Shown: piece by piece, positions 8,951 to 18,158 of the stretch | How positions within the stretch are numbered: position 1 is the stretch's first letter | Layout of the letters: every line of letters starts with the position of its first letter | NCBI GenBank assembly: GCA_020850595.1 | Contig: JADZEK010000031.1 | Span: forward strand, 1 to 64,000 | Direction of reading: 5' to 3' | DNA from: Anaerolineales bacterium | GTDB taxonomy: Bacteria; Chloroflexota; Anaerolineae; Anaerolineales; UBA6663 | DNA: 64,000 bases | Notes under the pieces: model-generated | Told to the model about the DNA's origin: nothing | Database searches by the model: none | Seen by the model: only the letters and a program-made list of their open reading frames with translations | Program-made: the position numbers and the translations under genes

Positions 8951-11031
8951 GTGACGGTGATCTCGGAGCCGGCGGGCGTCTTGACGATGTCAATGCGGGC
9001 GGGGAACATGTCTTTAAGTTCGTCGAGGTGGGTGACGACGAGGATGCGCTCGAAGTCTTCGGAGGCGGCGTTGATGGCCTCGACGACGCGCTCGCGGCCG
9101 GCGGCGTCGAGCACGCCAAAGCCCTCGTCTATGATGAGGGTCTGGAGTTGCGCGCCGGCGCGGCGGGCGAGCAACTGGCTGAGGGCCACGCGGACGGCGA
9201 AGTTGACGCGAAATTGCTCGCCGCCGGAGAAGTTTTCGTAAGCGCGGGTGCCCAGCTCGTCGCCGATCTGAATATCGAGCGTCTCGCGCACGTCGCCGGC
9301 CTGGGTCTCGCGCTGGGTGTTGAAGCGGACGTGCATGCGGCCGCCGGTCATGCGGGCGAGGAGGGCGTTGGCGGAGGCTTCGATCTCGGGCACGGCGGCT
9401 TCGATCATCATGGCGGGCACGCCGCGCTTGCCGAAGGCGTCGCGCAGTTCTTCGTAGACGCCACGCTCGTCGGCCAGGGCCAGGCGCTCGGCGCGGCGCT
9501 GCTCGCGCTGCTTGGCCTGCCCGTCGAGCGCGGCCAGCTTTTGCTGGGCGCCGCCCAGGCGCGCCTTGGTGAGCGTGTCCTCGGTGCGCAGGGCGTCGAG
9601 GGCGCGCTGGCGGCCGGCGGAGTCTTGCAGGACGGCGCGGTGCTGGCCGGCCTCGTGATCGAGTTCGCGGCGCTGGGCCTGGTCGGCGTCCAGGCGGGCC
9701 TGCCAGGTGGCGCGGCGCTCGGTGAGGGCGGCCACGCGCTCGCGAGCTTCGTCGGCGCGGGTGAGGGCGGCCTGCAATTCGGCCACGCGCCGGATGACGG
9801 CGGGTTTGCTGCGCAGGTTTTGAGTGGTTTGGGTGAGGATTTTGTCGTAGTCTGTCTGGGCGTCGCCGAGCTTTTTGAGCTGGACCTGGTTTTCGCGGTA
9901 TTGGCTGCGACGCGCGTCTACTTCGGCGTTGAGCGAGGCCAGCAGCGCGGAGGGGTCAGCCAGCGGCCGGCCGCAGGTGGGGCAGGCCGGGTCGGTGGCG
10001 GCCTGAAGGGTTTCCAGGCGCTTCTTAAGCGCGTCGGCTTCGGCGCGGGCGGCCTCGTTCTGGCCGCGCAGGGTGGCGGCCTGCTCGCCGACGAGCGCGC
10101 GGGCGTTGGTGATCTGCTCGCGCTGGGCTTCCTGCTCTTCCAGGCTGGTCAGCGTGGCCTGGTTGAGGTCGAGCTCTTTATGGATGGCGGTCTTGTCGGC
10201 GCGCAGGGCGGCTTCGCGCAGCTCGGCCTCAAGCTGGGCCAGCTCTTTTTCGGCTTCCTTGAGGCGGCGGGTGAGGTCGTTGAGCTGGCGGTCGAGGGCG
10301 GCCAGGGCGGTGCGGGCGGTGTCAATTTGGGCCCAACCGGCCTCGGCGGCGCGCAGGCGCTCGCCCACGGCGATGACCTTGGCCTGGGCGTCGCGCAACT
10401 CGGCTTCGTATTCGGGGCGGCGGTTAAGCTCGGCCTCAATCTCGCTGAGCAGGGCCTCGACGGTGGCGAGGCGTAAATCTATGACCTTGATCTTCTCCTT
10501 GGCGCGGGCCTCGTAGACTTCCCATTCTTGCAGGCCTAGGATATCGGCCAGCACTTGCTTACGCTCGGTGGGGCGTTTGCCGGTGAACTCATCGGCCTGG
10601 CCCTGGACGAGGTAGGCCGAGTTGACGAAGGTGTCGTAGGTGAGGCGCAGGGCTTGAATGATCTTCTCCTGCGTCTTAGGGATGGTGGCTTCGCCGTGGC
10701 TGACGAACTGCCCGGCGGGGTTGCGGACTTGAAAGTCGAGCAGGCTGCCGGCGGCGCGGCCGGCCTTGCGGGCGCGGATGACGCGGTAGACCTGGTCGCG
10801 CAGGGCGAAGGTGAACTCCACGCGCATCTCGGCCTGGCCCTGGTGGACCAGCTCGGCGTCGGTCTTGGCGCGGGCCTTGCCCCACAGCGCCCAGGTGAGG
10901 GCGTCGAGCAGGGAGGACTTGCCGGCGCCGTTCTCGCCGCAGAGCACGGCGACGTGCAGGCCGGTGAAGTCGAGCGGGGCGGGCGAGCGATAGGCGAGGA
11001 AGTTGGAGAGTTCCAGGCGCAGCGGGATCAT
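8947..11031 (-). CDS. sbcC: SbcC/Rad50-type AAA ATPase
   Basis: MIPLRLELSNFLAYRSP, Walker A GENGAGKSSLLDAL, zinc hook CPTCGRPL, signature NFSGGEQFRVNFAVRVALS, Walker B LIIDEGFG. ATGA overlap with sbcD stop. Confidence 0.9.
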   Translation of the reverse strand: MIPLRLELSNFLAYRSPAPLDFTGLHVAVLCGENGAGKSSLLDALTWALWGKARAKTDAELVHQGQAEMRVEFTFALRDQVYRVIRARKAGRAAGSLLDFQVRNPAGQFVSHGEATIPKTQEKIIQALRLTYDTFVNSAYLVQGQADEFTGKRPTERKQVLADILGLQEWEVYEARAKEKIKVIDLRLATVEALLSEIEAELNRRPEYEAELRDAQAKVIAVGERLRAAEAGWAQIDTARTALAALDRQLNDLTRRLKEAEKELAQLEAELREAALRADKTAIHKELDLNQATLTSLEEQEAQREQITNARALVGEQAATLRGQNEAARAEADALKKRLETLQAATDPACPTCGRPLADPSALLASLNAEVDARRSQYRENQVQLKKLGDAQTDYDKILTQTTQNLRSKPAVIRRVAELQAALTRADEARERVAALTERRATWQARLDADQAQRRELDHEAGQHRAVLQDSAGRQRALDALRTEDTLTKARLGGAQQKLAALDGQAKQREQRRAERLALADERGVYEELRDAFGKRGVPAMMIEAAVPEIEASANALLARMTGGRMHVRFNTQRETQAGDVRETLDIQIGDELGTRAYENFSGGEQFRVNFAVRVALSQLLARRAGAQLQTLIIDEGFGVLDAAGRERVVEAINAASEDFERILVVTHLDELKDMFPARIDIVKTPAGSEITVT

Positions 11032-12293
11032 GCTCCGGTTCCTTGAAGCAGATCGGCGGCGGCGGCCAGGAGGCGCGCGGTGCGCTCGGGCGGCTTCTGG
11101 CGCACGGCACAGTAGCGCTCGACCCATTGCAGGGGGGTGAGGGCTTCGGCGTTGAGGCCGACACCCACCTGGCGCGTGGCGGTCTCGACTTGCACGATGA
11201 GGGTGGCGGGGCCGGCGGTGGCGGCGAGGGCGGCTTCGATCTCTTTGCGGCGCAGGGCGGCTTCTTGCCCGTCGCCGAGTTGAATTTGCAGGCGGACGAC
11301 GGCGCCGGCAAGCCGGCGCTCGGCCAGCGCGTTGAGGACGAGCGTGGTGGGGTCGGCGACGGCACGCGCGTCCACGCTCACGCTCCGGAAGGGGCGCGCG
11401 TTGACGGGGACGAACTGCCAATCGGTGGCGTTGCGCTCAAGGGTGACCCAGCAGAAGCCTTTGGCTTCGTGCTCTTCGCCGAAGTCTATGCGCTCGAGCG
11501 AGCCGGAGTAGACGATGGGGGGCAGGCGGCCGCCGGCGGGGAAGTCGGCGGGGGCGCCGCGCGGGCGGGCGGGGGTGAGGTTTTGGTGCTTGTGGATGTG
11601 GCCCAGGGCGACGTAGTCCCAGGCGGGGTCGGCCAAGGCGGACTTTTGGACGACGAGGTCGCGGCCGAGCATGACGCTGCGCTCGGAGCCGAAGGTGGCG
11701 CCGCCGACGGAGAAGTGGCCGACGAGCAGGCGCGGCATGGCGTGCTGGGCGGCTTCTTGCGCGAGGTCGCTGAGGAAGGTGGTGACGTGCTGCTCGACGG
11801 CGCGGTCGAGCGTCTCGACGGAGGCGCCGCGATGTTCTTCCTGGTTGAGCAGGCGGTTGCGGACGGGGAAGGGGACCCAGCCGAGGAAGACGGGGCCGTG
11901 GGCGGTGGCGATGACGCGCGAGCCGGGGGAGCGGCCGACGGTGACGTTGGGCACGTCGAGGGCGCGGAAGATGTCTATGGAGGTGGCGCGGGCGGCCATG
12001 CCGGGGATGTCGTGGTTGCCGACGAGCAGGAAGACGGGGGCGCGGTCGGCGAGCTGCTTGAGGCGGCGGGCGAATTCGCGCTGCTGGGTGGGGTCGGGGT
12101 CGCGGGTCTTGAAGGCGTCGCCGGCGAAGACGATGAGGTCGGCGGCGTGGGCCTGGGCGTAGGCGACGATTTCATCGAGGCGGTCGAGGAAGTCGCGGAG
12201 GCGGGTGGAGAGGCCGGTCTGCGGGTCGAACTTGCCGTAGTTTTCCATGCCGATGTGGAGGTCGGCGAAGTGGAGGACGTGAATGGGGGCCAT
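11028..12293 (-). CDS. sbcD: SbcD/Mre11-type exonuclease subunit
   Basis: HVLHFADLHIGMENYG, VFAGDAFKTRDP, LVGNHDIPG, ALGHIHKHQ phosphoesterase motifs. Start at 12293 inferred. Confidence 0.9.
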   Translation of the reverse strand: MAPIHVLHFADLHIGMENYGKFDPQTGLSTRLRDFLDRLDEIVAYAQAHAADLIVFAGDAFKTRDPDPTQQREFARRLKQLADRAPVFLLVGNHDIPGMAARATSIDIFRALDVPNVTVGRSPGSRVIATAHGPVFLGWVPFPVRNRLLNQEEHRGASVETLDRAVEQHVTTFLSDLAQEAAQHAMPRLLVGHFSVGGATFGSERSVMLGRDLVVQKSALADPAWDYVALGHIHKHQNLTPARPRGAPADFPAGGRLPPIVYSGSLERIDFGEEHEAKGFCWVTLERNATDWQFVPVNARPFRSVSVDARAVADPTTLVLNALAERRLAGAVVRLQIQLGDGQEAALRRKEIEAALAATAGPATLIVQVETATRQVGVGLNAEALTPLQWVERYCAVRQKPPERTARLLAAAADLLQGTGA

Positions 12294-12313
12294 GGGGGTT
12301 TGGGGGTCTGAAA

Positions 12314-12351
12314 GGATTTTTGCCACGAATTATCACGAATGGCGCGAATGG
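12314..12351 (+). repeat. CGAAT-type dispersed repeat, copy 1
   Basis: GGATTTTTGCCACGAATTATCACGAATGGCGCGAATGG; CGAAT cores 10 and 9 bp apart. Confidence 0.8.
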
Positions 12352-12552
12352 TGTGTTTGAGGCGTGGGCCGAGTGGCGGGCCGCTTCAGCAGGCATAATC
12401 GCACATTTGTACGGATTTGGGAAGTTGGGGGTAGGAGGGAGGGGGTCAGGATAGCGTGGGTGGGGGATGAGGGTGATGACACGGGGAGAGAAAGCGCGCC
12501 GCCGCTGAGGGCAGCGGCGGCGCGGGTGGTGAGCGCGGCGAGGGCGGCGGGT

Positions 12553-13008
12553 TTAGCCGACGGCTTTTTTGAGGAGGGCGGCGATCTTGGCTTCTTCGGC
12601 GGGGCCGAGGGCGGTGAGGGCAAAGGCGGTGGGCCACAGGACGCCGTCGTCGAGGTGGGCGGCGTCGTTGAAGCCGAGGGTGCCGTAGCGGGCGCCAAAC
12701 TTCTGGGCAGACTGGAAGAAGCAGACGACCTTGCCTTCGGCGTTGGCGTAGGCGGGCATGCCGTACCAGGTCTTGGCGGCCAGGCTGGGGGCGTGGGTCT
12801 TGATGAGGGCGTGCAGGCGCTTGGCCAGGCCGCGGTCTGGCTCTTGGAGGGCGGCGATGGCGGCCAGGGCGAGGCTCTCGCCGTCGGCCTTGGCGGCTTC
12901 GGCCTTAAGCTCGCGGGCGCGCTCTTTCATGGCGGCTTTTTCTTCGGCGGTGAAGCCGGCGGACTTCTTGGCGGCGGCGGGCTTGGCGGTGGTCTTGGCG
13001 GGGCTCAT
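12553..13008 (-). CDS. DUF1801/YdhG-like protein
   Basis: [53 protein letters not shown] resembles DUF1801-type proteins. Confidence 0.8.
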   Translation of the reverse strand: MSPAKTTAKPAAAKKSAGFTAEEKAAMKERARELKAEAAKADGESLALAAIAALQEPDRGLAKRLHALIKTHAPSLAAKTWYGMPAYANAEGKVVCFFQSAQKFGARYGTLGFNDAAHLDDGVLWPTAFALTALGPAEEAKIAALLKKAVG

Positions 13009-13163
13009 GGATCATTCTCCTTGGGGCGACAGGGCCGGCGGGCGGCTATGGTTTTCGCGTTCCAGCCATACGTCGCGCGAGCAGCGGCCTGGATGACAGC
13101 AGGATGGATTTCTCATCGGCACTCATTTTACTTGTTTTCGAGACGCGCAGGGCGGGCGGTGGT

Positions 13164-14081
13164 TTAGCCTTTCAGGCCGCTGGCGACCAGGCCCTGCACG
13201 AAGTAGCGCTGGAAGAGGAAGTAGACGGCCGCGGGGGGCCACATGGCGAGCATGAAGCGCATGAACATGCCGGGGCTGGGGGTCTCGCCGGCGATGTTGA
13301 CGATCTTGAAGGAGATGGGGTACCACTCTGGGCTGCCGGCGATGGTGAGGCTGGGCCAGAGGTAGTCGTTCCAATAGGTGAGGAAGGTGAGGATGGTGAG
13401 CGCGGCCAGGGCGGGGGCCAGCAGCGGGCCGTAGACGCGGAACAGGATGGTGAAGAGGCCCGCGCCGTCTACGCGGGCGGCGTCTTCGTACTCGGTGGGG
13501 AGCATGTCGAAGGTCTGTTTGAGCAAGAAGATGGCGAGGGGCGGGACCCAGCCAAACAGGAAGAGCGCGGGCCACTCGCCGGCGAAGCCGTGACCGCCCT
13601 GCCCCAGCCAGTTGTTGCCGCCGGCGAAGGGGAAGCGCGCCAGCAGGATGTACTGCGGCAGGATCATGAGGATGGGCGGCATGACGAGGCCGGAGAGCAG
13701 CAGCAGGAAGAGGGGGCCGCGGCCGGGGAAGCGCATTTTGGAGAAGAGGGAGCCGCCGGTGACGCCGACGCCGAGGGTCAGGGCCAGATAGAAGCCCACG
13801 CGCAGCAGGGTGACCAGGTAAGACCCGCTGACGGCGCGCCAGGTGCGCACCAGGCTGGGCCAGTTGAGGGTGTTGGGAATGGGCAGGAAGTTGAATTCGT
13901 AGAAGCGCTCGGGGGTGGTGAAGGCGCCGAGCACGACGTAGAGGATGGGGTAGATCATGAGGAAGCTGCTGACGGCTAAGAAAGCGTAGGTGAGCCAGCG
14001 AGGCCACGAGCGGCCTAACAGGCGCGCCTCCGATTGCCGGGCCAAAGGGCGGCCGCCGAGGCTAGTCATCGTCGTCGCCAT
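13164..14081 (-). CDS. carbohydrate ABC transporter permease (MalG-type)
   Basis: MIYPILYVVLGAFTTPERF and EAA loop YEDAARVDGAGLFTILFRVYGPLLAPALAAL. Confidence 0.88.
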   Translation of the reverse strand: MATTMTSLGGRPLARQSEARLLGRSWPRWLTYAFLAVSSFLMIYPILYVVLGAFTTPERFYEFNFLPIPNTLNWPSLVRTWRAVSGSYLVTLLRVGFYLALTLGVGVTGGSLFSKMRFPGRGPLFLLLLSGLVMPPILMILPQYILLARFPFAGGNNWLGQGGHGFAGEWPALFLFGWVPPLAIFLLKQTFDMLPTEYEDAARVDGAGLFTILFRVYGPLLAPALAALTILTFLTYWNDYLWPSLTIAGSPEWYPISFKIVNIAGETPSPGMFMRFMLAMWPPAAVYFLFQRYFVQGLVASGLKG

Positions 14082-15756
14082 AGAGGGCGCGCTTGGCGGC
14101 GGCGGTGTGGGCGCGGGCGGCGGCAGGCTCGAGGTAGCCGACGGCGGCGTAGAGGTCGGGGCCGTAGTCGCGGGTTTTGACGACGACGGGCATGGGGACG
14201 GCGTGGCCGAGGATGAGGGCTTGCTGTTGGGTGTCGAGACGGGCCAGGACTTCGCGCAGGTGGCCGGCGCCGCTGACGCCGGAGAAGACGGCTTTGATGT
14301 CGGCTTCGTTGTCGAGCAGGCAGGTGACGCGCGTGCCGATCTGGCTCATGACTTCTTCTTCGATGCCGCTGGGGCGCTGGTCTACGATGAGGAGGGTGAC
14401 GTTGTATTTGCGCAGTTCGCGGGCGATGGCGCCGAAGATGGTGTGGCCGGCGATCTCGGGGTCGAGGAATTTGTGGGCTTCTTCGATGGTGATGACGAGC
14501 GGGCGCGGCTCTTGGCCGGTCTGGCCGGCGGCCTTGTTTTTCTGCTCGACGTAGCGGGCGTGGATGCGGCGGGTGAGGTAGTTGGCGACGAGGACGTAGG
14601 CGGCCAGCGAGTTGCCGTAGACGCCGAACTCGAGCACGATGTGGATGCCACGGTTGAGGCAGTTGAAGATGTAGTCAACCGTGTCGTCGGGCGGCGGGCA
14701 CAGGCTGAGGAAGCCCAGCCGGTCGGGGCGGAACTGCTCGAACTTGCGTTGGATGGCGCGCAGGGTGCCTTTCTGGATCTTCTCTTCGTCTTCGAGTTGG
14801 TCAATCTCGCTGGTGTCGTTTTCGTCAAGTAACTTGACGATCCAATTCTTCTGGAGCTTGCGGCGCAGGTAGTAGAGGGCGCCCACCTGCACTTCGCTGA
14901 GGCCGATGATGCCGGCCAGCATTTCCACGTCTTCCGGCTCTATTTGGTCAAGCCCGATGTGCAGCTCGCCGTCGGTTTTGCTGCCGCGGTGGCGGGAGGT
15001 TTGGGGGTCGAGGGTGATGACTTGCACGCGGCCGTCGGGGAAGATCTGGCGCAGGCCCTTGAACTCCTGGCTGTGCTCGTTCTTGACGGACCAGCCGTAG
15101 TCGTTGTGCATGTCGAAGATGAGGTTGACGGCGGCGTCGGCTTTGATGATGCCGGCCAGGATGGTGCGGGTGATGAAGCTCTTGCCGGTGCCGCTCTTGC
15201 CGAACACGCCGGAGGAGCGCTCGACGAAGCGCGGCAGGTCGAGGTTGACTTTGACGTCGGCCATGTCGAGCGGGGCGCCGATGTGGAAGTGCTGGAGGTC
15301 TTCGGCGCCGAAGACCTGGTTGACGTCTGCTTCGCTGGCGGGGTAGACGAGGGCGAAGTGGGCGGGGACGGTCTTGACCGGCGCGGGTTTGCCGCCGCCC
15401 TGGGCGTCGAGCAGGAGCATGGGGGCGATGTTGAGGGTGCCGAAGGCCAGCTCACTGGCGTAAACGTCGGCGGTGAAGGCGTCGGCCGGGTCGGGCGGGG
15501 TCTTGAGCAGATCGGGGTTGGCGCTGTCGAGGGCGATGTCGGTGACGATGGCGAAGAATTTTTTGCCGGTGCGGCCTTCGACGACGACGTAGCGGCCGAC
15601 GGCCATGTCTTCGATGACGCCGCCGGGGACCTGGCCGGGGTCGAGCTTGACGAGGACGCCCTGGGAGAGGGAGCCGCCGACGACGAGGCCGAGGCGGGCG
15701 CGGGGCGGGGCGGAGTGGAAGAGGTCGTCGAGGTTAGAGGGAGGGTTGAGGGTCAT
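14062..15756 (-). CDS. HerA-like ATPase (HAS barrel + FtsK/HerA ATPase)
   Basis: HAS-barrel-like N-terminus (GVLVKLDPG...VGRYVVVEG), Walker A GVFGKSGTGKSF, VITIEEAHKFL, LLIVDQRPSGIEEEVMSQIGTRV. Confidence 0.88.
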   Translation of the reverse strand: MTLNPPSNLDDLFHSAPPRARLGLVVGGSLSQGVLVKLDPGQVPGGVIEDMAVGRYVVVEGRTGKKFFAIVTDIALDSANPDLLKTPPDPADAFTADVYASELAFGTLNIAPMLLLDAQGGGKPAPVKTVPAHFALVYPASEADVNQVFGAEDLQHFHIGAPLDMADVKVNLDLPRFVERSSGVFGKSGTGKSFITRTILAGIIKADAAVNLIFDMHNDYGWSVKNEHSQEFKGLRQIFPDGRVQVITLDPQTSRHRGSKTDGELHIGLDQIEPEDVEMLAGIIGLSEVQVGALYYLRRKLQKNWIVKLLDENDTSEIDQLEDEEKIQKGTLRAIQRKFEQFRPDRLGFLSLCPPPDDTVDYIFNCLNRGIHIVLEFGVYGNSLAAYVLVANYLTRRIHARYVEQKNKAAGQTGQEPRPLVITIEEAHKFLDPEIAGHTIFGAIARELRKYNVTLLIVDQRPSGIEEEVMSQIGTRVTCLLDNEADIKAVFSGVSGAGHLREVLARLDTQQQALILGHAVPMPVVVKTRDYGPDLYAAVGYLEPAAARAHTAAAKRALYGDDDD

Positions 15757-15777
15757 GGGAGGGCTTTAGGGATGGGA

Positions 15778-15820
15778 GGATTTTTGCCACGAATGAGCAC
15801 GAATGGAGAGCGACGAATGG
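15778..15820 (+). repeat. CGAAT-type dispersed repeat, copy 2
   Basis: GGATTTTTGCCACGAATGAGCACGAATGGAGAGCGACGAATGG. Confidence 0.8.
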
Positions 15821-15842
15821 GGCAGGAATGATGGGGGGTGGG

Positions 15843-16247
15843 TCATTGGACGATGCGCTTGGTTTCGAGGGCTTTGGCGCCGAAGTTGATGAGCAGGGCC
15901 AGGCGCAAACCGGTGGCGGATAGGTAATGCTGCGCCTGAGCAAAGTGGGCGGAGTGCAGAGAGGTCGTTGACTTGATTTCGATGATGATCTTGTCGTCCA
16001 CGACCAGATCGGCTTCGTATTGGCCGACGATTTGTTCCTTGTAACGGACGGGCAGCGCTTTCTCCGACTCGAAGGGCACACCGCGCAGGGAGAGCTCATG
16101 CGCCAGCGCGGTGTGGTAGACCGCTTCCAGAAAGCCCGGCCCCAGCACGTTGTGCACTTCCATGGCCGCGCCGACGATCTGGTAGGACAGCGCGGGGTAC
16201 AACACTTCCGCCGCCCGGCGCGCCTGCCTGCCCGTATTCATGTCCAT
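15843..16247 (-). CDS. GxxExxY family protein (putative PD-(D/E)XK-like nuclease)
   Basis: SYQIVGAAMEVHNVLGPGFLEAVYHTALAHEL contains GPGFLEAVY (GxxExxY). EADLVVDDKIIIEIKS gives a D...ExK motif. Confidence 0.9.
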   Translation of the reverse strand: MDMNTGRQARRAAEVLYPALSYQIVGAAMEVHNVLGPGFLEAVYHTALAHELSLRGVPFESEKALPVRYKEQIVGQYEADLVVDDKIIIEIKSTTSLHSAHFAQAQHYLSATGLRLALLINFGAKALETKRIVQ

Positions 16248-16277
16248 TCGTCCTAATTCGTGCCCATGCGTGGCAAA
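16241..16277 (-). repeat. CGAAT-type dispersed repeat, copy 3 (inverted)
   Basis: Reverse complement reads TTTGCCACGCATGGGCACGAATTAGGACGAATGGACA. It overlaps the start codon of the GxxExxY gene. Confidence 0.75.
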
Positions 16278-16284
16278 GTCTCGC

Positions 16285-16887
16285 CTAGCTCTGAATGCGC
16301 CGGAGCAGGTTTTCCAGGCGCGGCAGGTCGCGGGAGAGCAGGCGGGCCAGTTCGCGGCCGGCGGCGCGGCGGAAGGGGCGCTGGTCTTCGGGCGGGCGGG
16401 CGGTGGCGGCGTTGCGCAGGGCGACGACGATCAACTCGTCGGCGGGCACGTCGGGGGCGTTGAGCACCAGGCGCAAGAAATCGAATTGGGCGGTGCAGTC
16501 GCGCCACTCGGCGGGCGAGCAGGCTTCGATGCGGTCGAGGGTGACGGGCGGCTGAGGCGGCAGTGCGCACACGAGGGAGCCGGTGAGGCTGTAGTAGCCG
16601 ATGGAGAGCACGGCCACTTCGAGCGGCACCTGGCGGTTCTCGCGCTGGTCGAGGATGTAGGCTTCGTCCAGGTCGGGCGCGGCGATCATCTGGCGCACGA
16701 ACGGGTCGTCTTCGATGACGATGTCGTAGATCAGGCCGAGCACCTGGCTGCGGCCGCGCTGGGCGGGGGCCTTCACCAGGTCGCCAAAGCGGGGCACTTC
16801 CGGTTCGGGCACCGAGCAGCCGAAGACAAAGCCGGTGGTGGCGCTGCGCAACAGGCGCCCAATCGCCAGGTTCAATCCGTCTGCCAT
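16285..16887 (-). CDS. hypothetical protein with HAS-barrel-like N-terminus, HerA/NurA-associated
   Basis: 200 aa; GDLVKAPAQRGRSQVLGLIYDIVIEDDPFVRQ resembles a HAS-barrel strand pattern. Sits between nurA and herA in the same orientation. Confidence 0.6.
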   Translation of the reverse strand: MADGLNLAIGRLLRSATTGFVFGCSVPEPEVPRFGDLVKAPAQRGRSQVLGLIYDIVIEDDPFVRQMIAAPDLDEAYILDQRENRQVPLEVAVLSIGYYSLTGSLVCALPPQPPVTLDRIEACSPAEWRDCTAQFDFLRLVLNAPDVPADELIVVALRNAATARPPEDQRPFRRAAGRELARLLSRDLPRLENLLRRIQS

Positions 16888-16896
16888 GTGTCGCTC

Positions 16897-18093
16897 CTAG
16901 CGCCCAAAGCGCCGCCGGGCGGCGCCCGTCCAGGCTTTGCCTTGGGCCTTGTGCGAGAGGCCGGGGGCCAACTGCCGGCGGATCATCGCGCCCATGACCA
17001 TCTCATCGAACGTCCGGCGCTCGCCCTGGGTGACGACGGCCAGTTCGTGGGCGCGCACGAGGACATAGGGGAAACCAGCGCTGACCTGCGATTGCGAGAC
17101 TAGCGCGGCGTGGGTGAGGTTGAGCCGGGCGGGGTCGTTGGCGACCCATTCGGGGACTTCCACGCGCAACAAGCCGGGCTGGCCGGGCCGCCCGGCGTTG
17201 AGGTAGAAGAAGTAGATGGTGTGGCCGCGGTCGCGGTAGTAAAGCTCATTGTTGGGGGAGGCGTTGACGAACAGGGCGCTGCGCTGGCCGGGGGCCAGGA
17301 AATTGAAGAGCAGCCCGTCGGTCAGGCCGGTGTAGGCGGGGCCGAGGTCGCGCAGAGTTTCTTCGCGGACTTGGTCGAGGGCCAGGCCGTGCAGGTGCAG
17401 CAGGCGCACGACATTGGCGGCGCGCGGCCGGTCCACGACGCCGGCGACGGCCGCGCCGGTGTCGCGCAGCTGGTCGAGCTGGTCGAGGTATTCGCCGATC
17501 TTTTGGCGGATGAGGTGCTGGTCGTTGATTTGGAGGGAGAGGTAGAGCAGGAGGCCGTTGTCGAGCACGGCCAGGGTGGGCGCGGAGGCGGCCTCGGGCG
17601 CGGCCAGGCGGGCCAGCTCGGCCAACTCGCGGCGGTCACGCTCGGCGTCTATGAGCACGGCGGGCTTCTGGCCGCCGTCTACTTCGTATAAGTCGGCGTC
17701 TTCGTAGAAGACCTGCGGGGTGGAGGCGGTGCTGGGGGCGCGCTCCAGCCCGGCGCGGAAGACGATGCTGCCGATGTTGATGAGGTAATAGAGGGCGACG
17801 CCGTGCCGGTCGGGGTAGATTTGCGAACCGTCGGCGGCGATGACGGTGTGGCGGGCGGCGAGGTCGGGCGGCGGGAAGGCGGCGTCAACGGCTTCGGCGG
17901 TGGGGATGGCGCCGGCCCAGCGCAGGTGGAGGGCGGCCTCCACCTTGCGGCGCAGGTCGGCAGCGGGGTCGGCGATGGCGCGCAGGGCGGCCTGGGCGAT
18001 CGGCAAGCGCGCCTCCAGGTCAGTCAGCTTGGCGGCCAAGGTGAGGCTGAGCTGGTTGACGGCCTGCGTGAGTTTGTTGAGTTCGAGGGCCAT
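16897..18093 (-). CDS. NurA domain 5'-3' nuclease-like protein
   Basis: VIAADGSQIYPDRHG near the N-terminus, followed by LAVLDNGLLLYLSL and VAGVVDRPRA. HerA-like gene is downstream. Confidence 0.82.
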   Translation of the reverse strand: MALELNKLTQAVNQLSLTLAAKLTDLEARLPIAQAALRAIADPAADLRRKVEAALHLRWAGAIPTAEAVDAAFPPPDLAARHTVIAADGSQIYPDRHGVALYYLINIGSIVFRAGLERAPSTASTPQVFYEDADLYEVDGGQKPAVLIDAERDRRELAELARLAAPEAASAPTLAVLDNGLLLYLSLQINDQHLIRQKIGEYLDQLDQLRDTGAAVAGVVDRPRAANVVRLLHLHGLALDQVREETLRDLGPAYTGLTDGLLFNFLAPGQRSALFVNASPNNELYYRDRGHTIYFFYLNAGRPGQPGLLRVEVPEWVANDPARLNLTHAALVSQSQVSAGFPYVLVRAHELAVVTQGERRTFDEMVMGAMIRRQLAPGLSHKAQGKAWTGAARRRFGR

Positions 18094-18158
18094 GTGCGCG
18101 AATTGTAGCACGTCCGTTCGGGGGTGAAAAGACAGAGAGCGCAGACGGGCGGCCCGGC

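Noticed and set aside
9028-10476. 482-aa + strand ORF opposite sbcC
   Set aside because: Glycine-rich antisense shadow; the minus strand carries clear SbcC motifs.
15734-16099. 121-aa minus-strand ORF overlapping the GxxExxY gene
   Set aside because: Out-of-frame Ser/Pro-rich reading; the GxxExxY frame is the convincing one.
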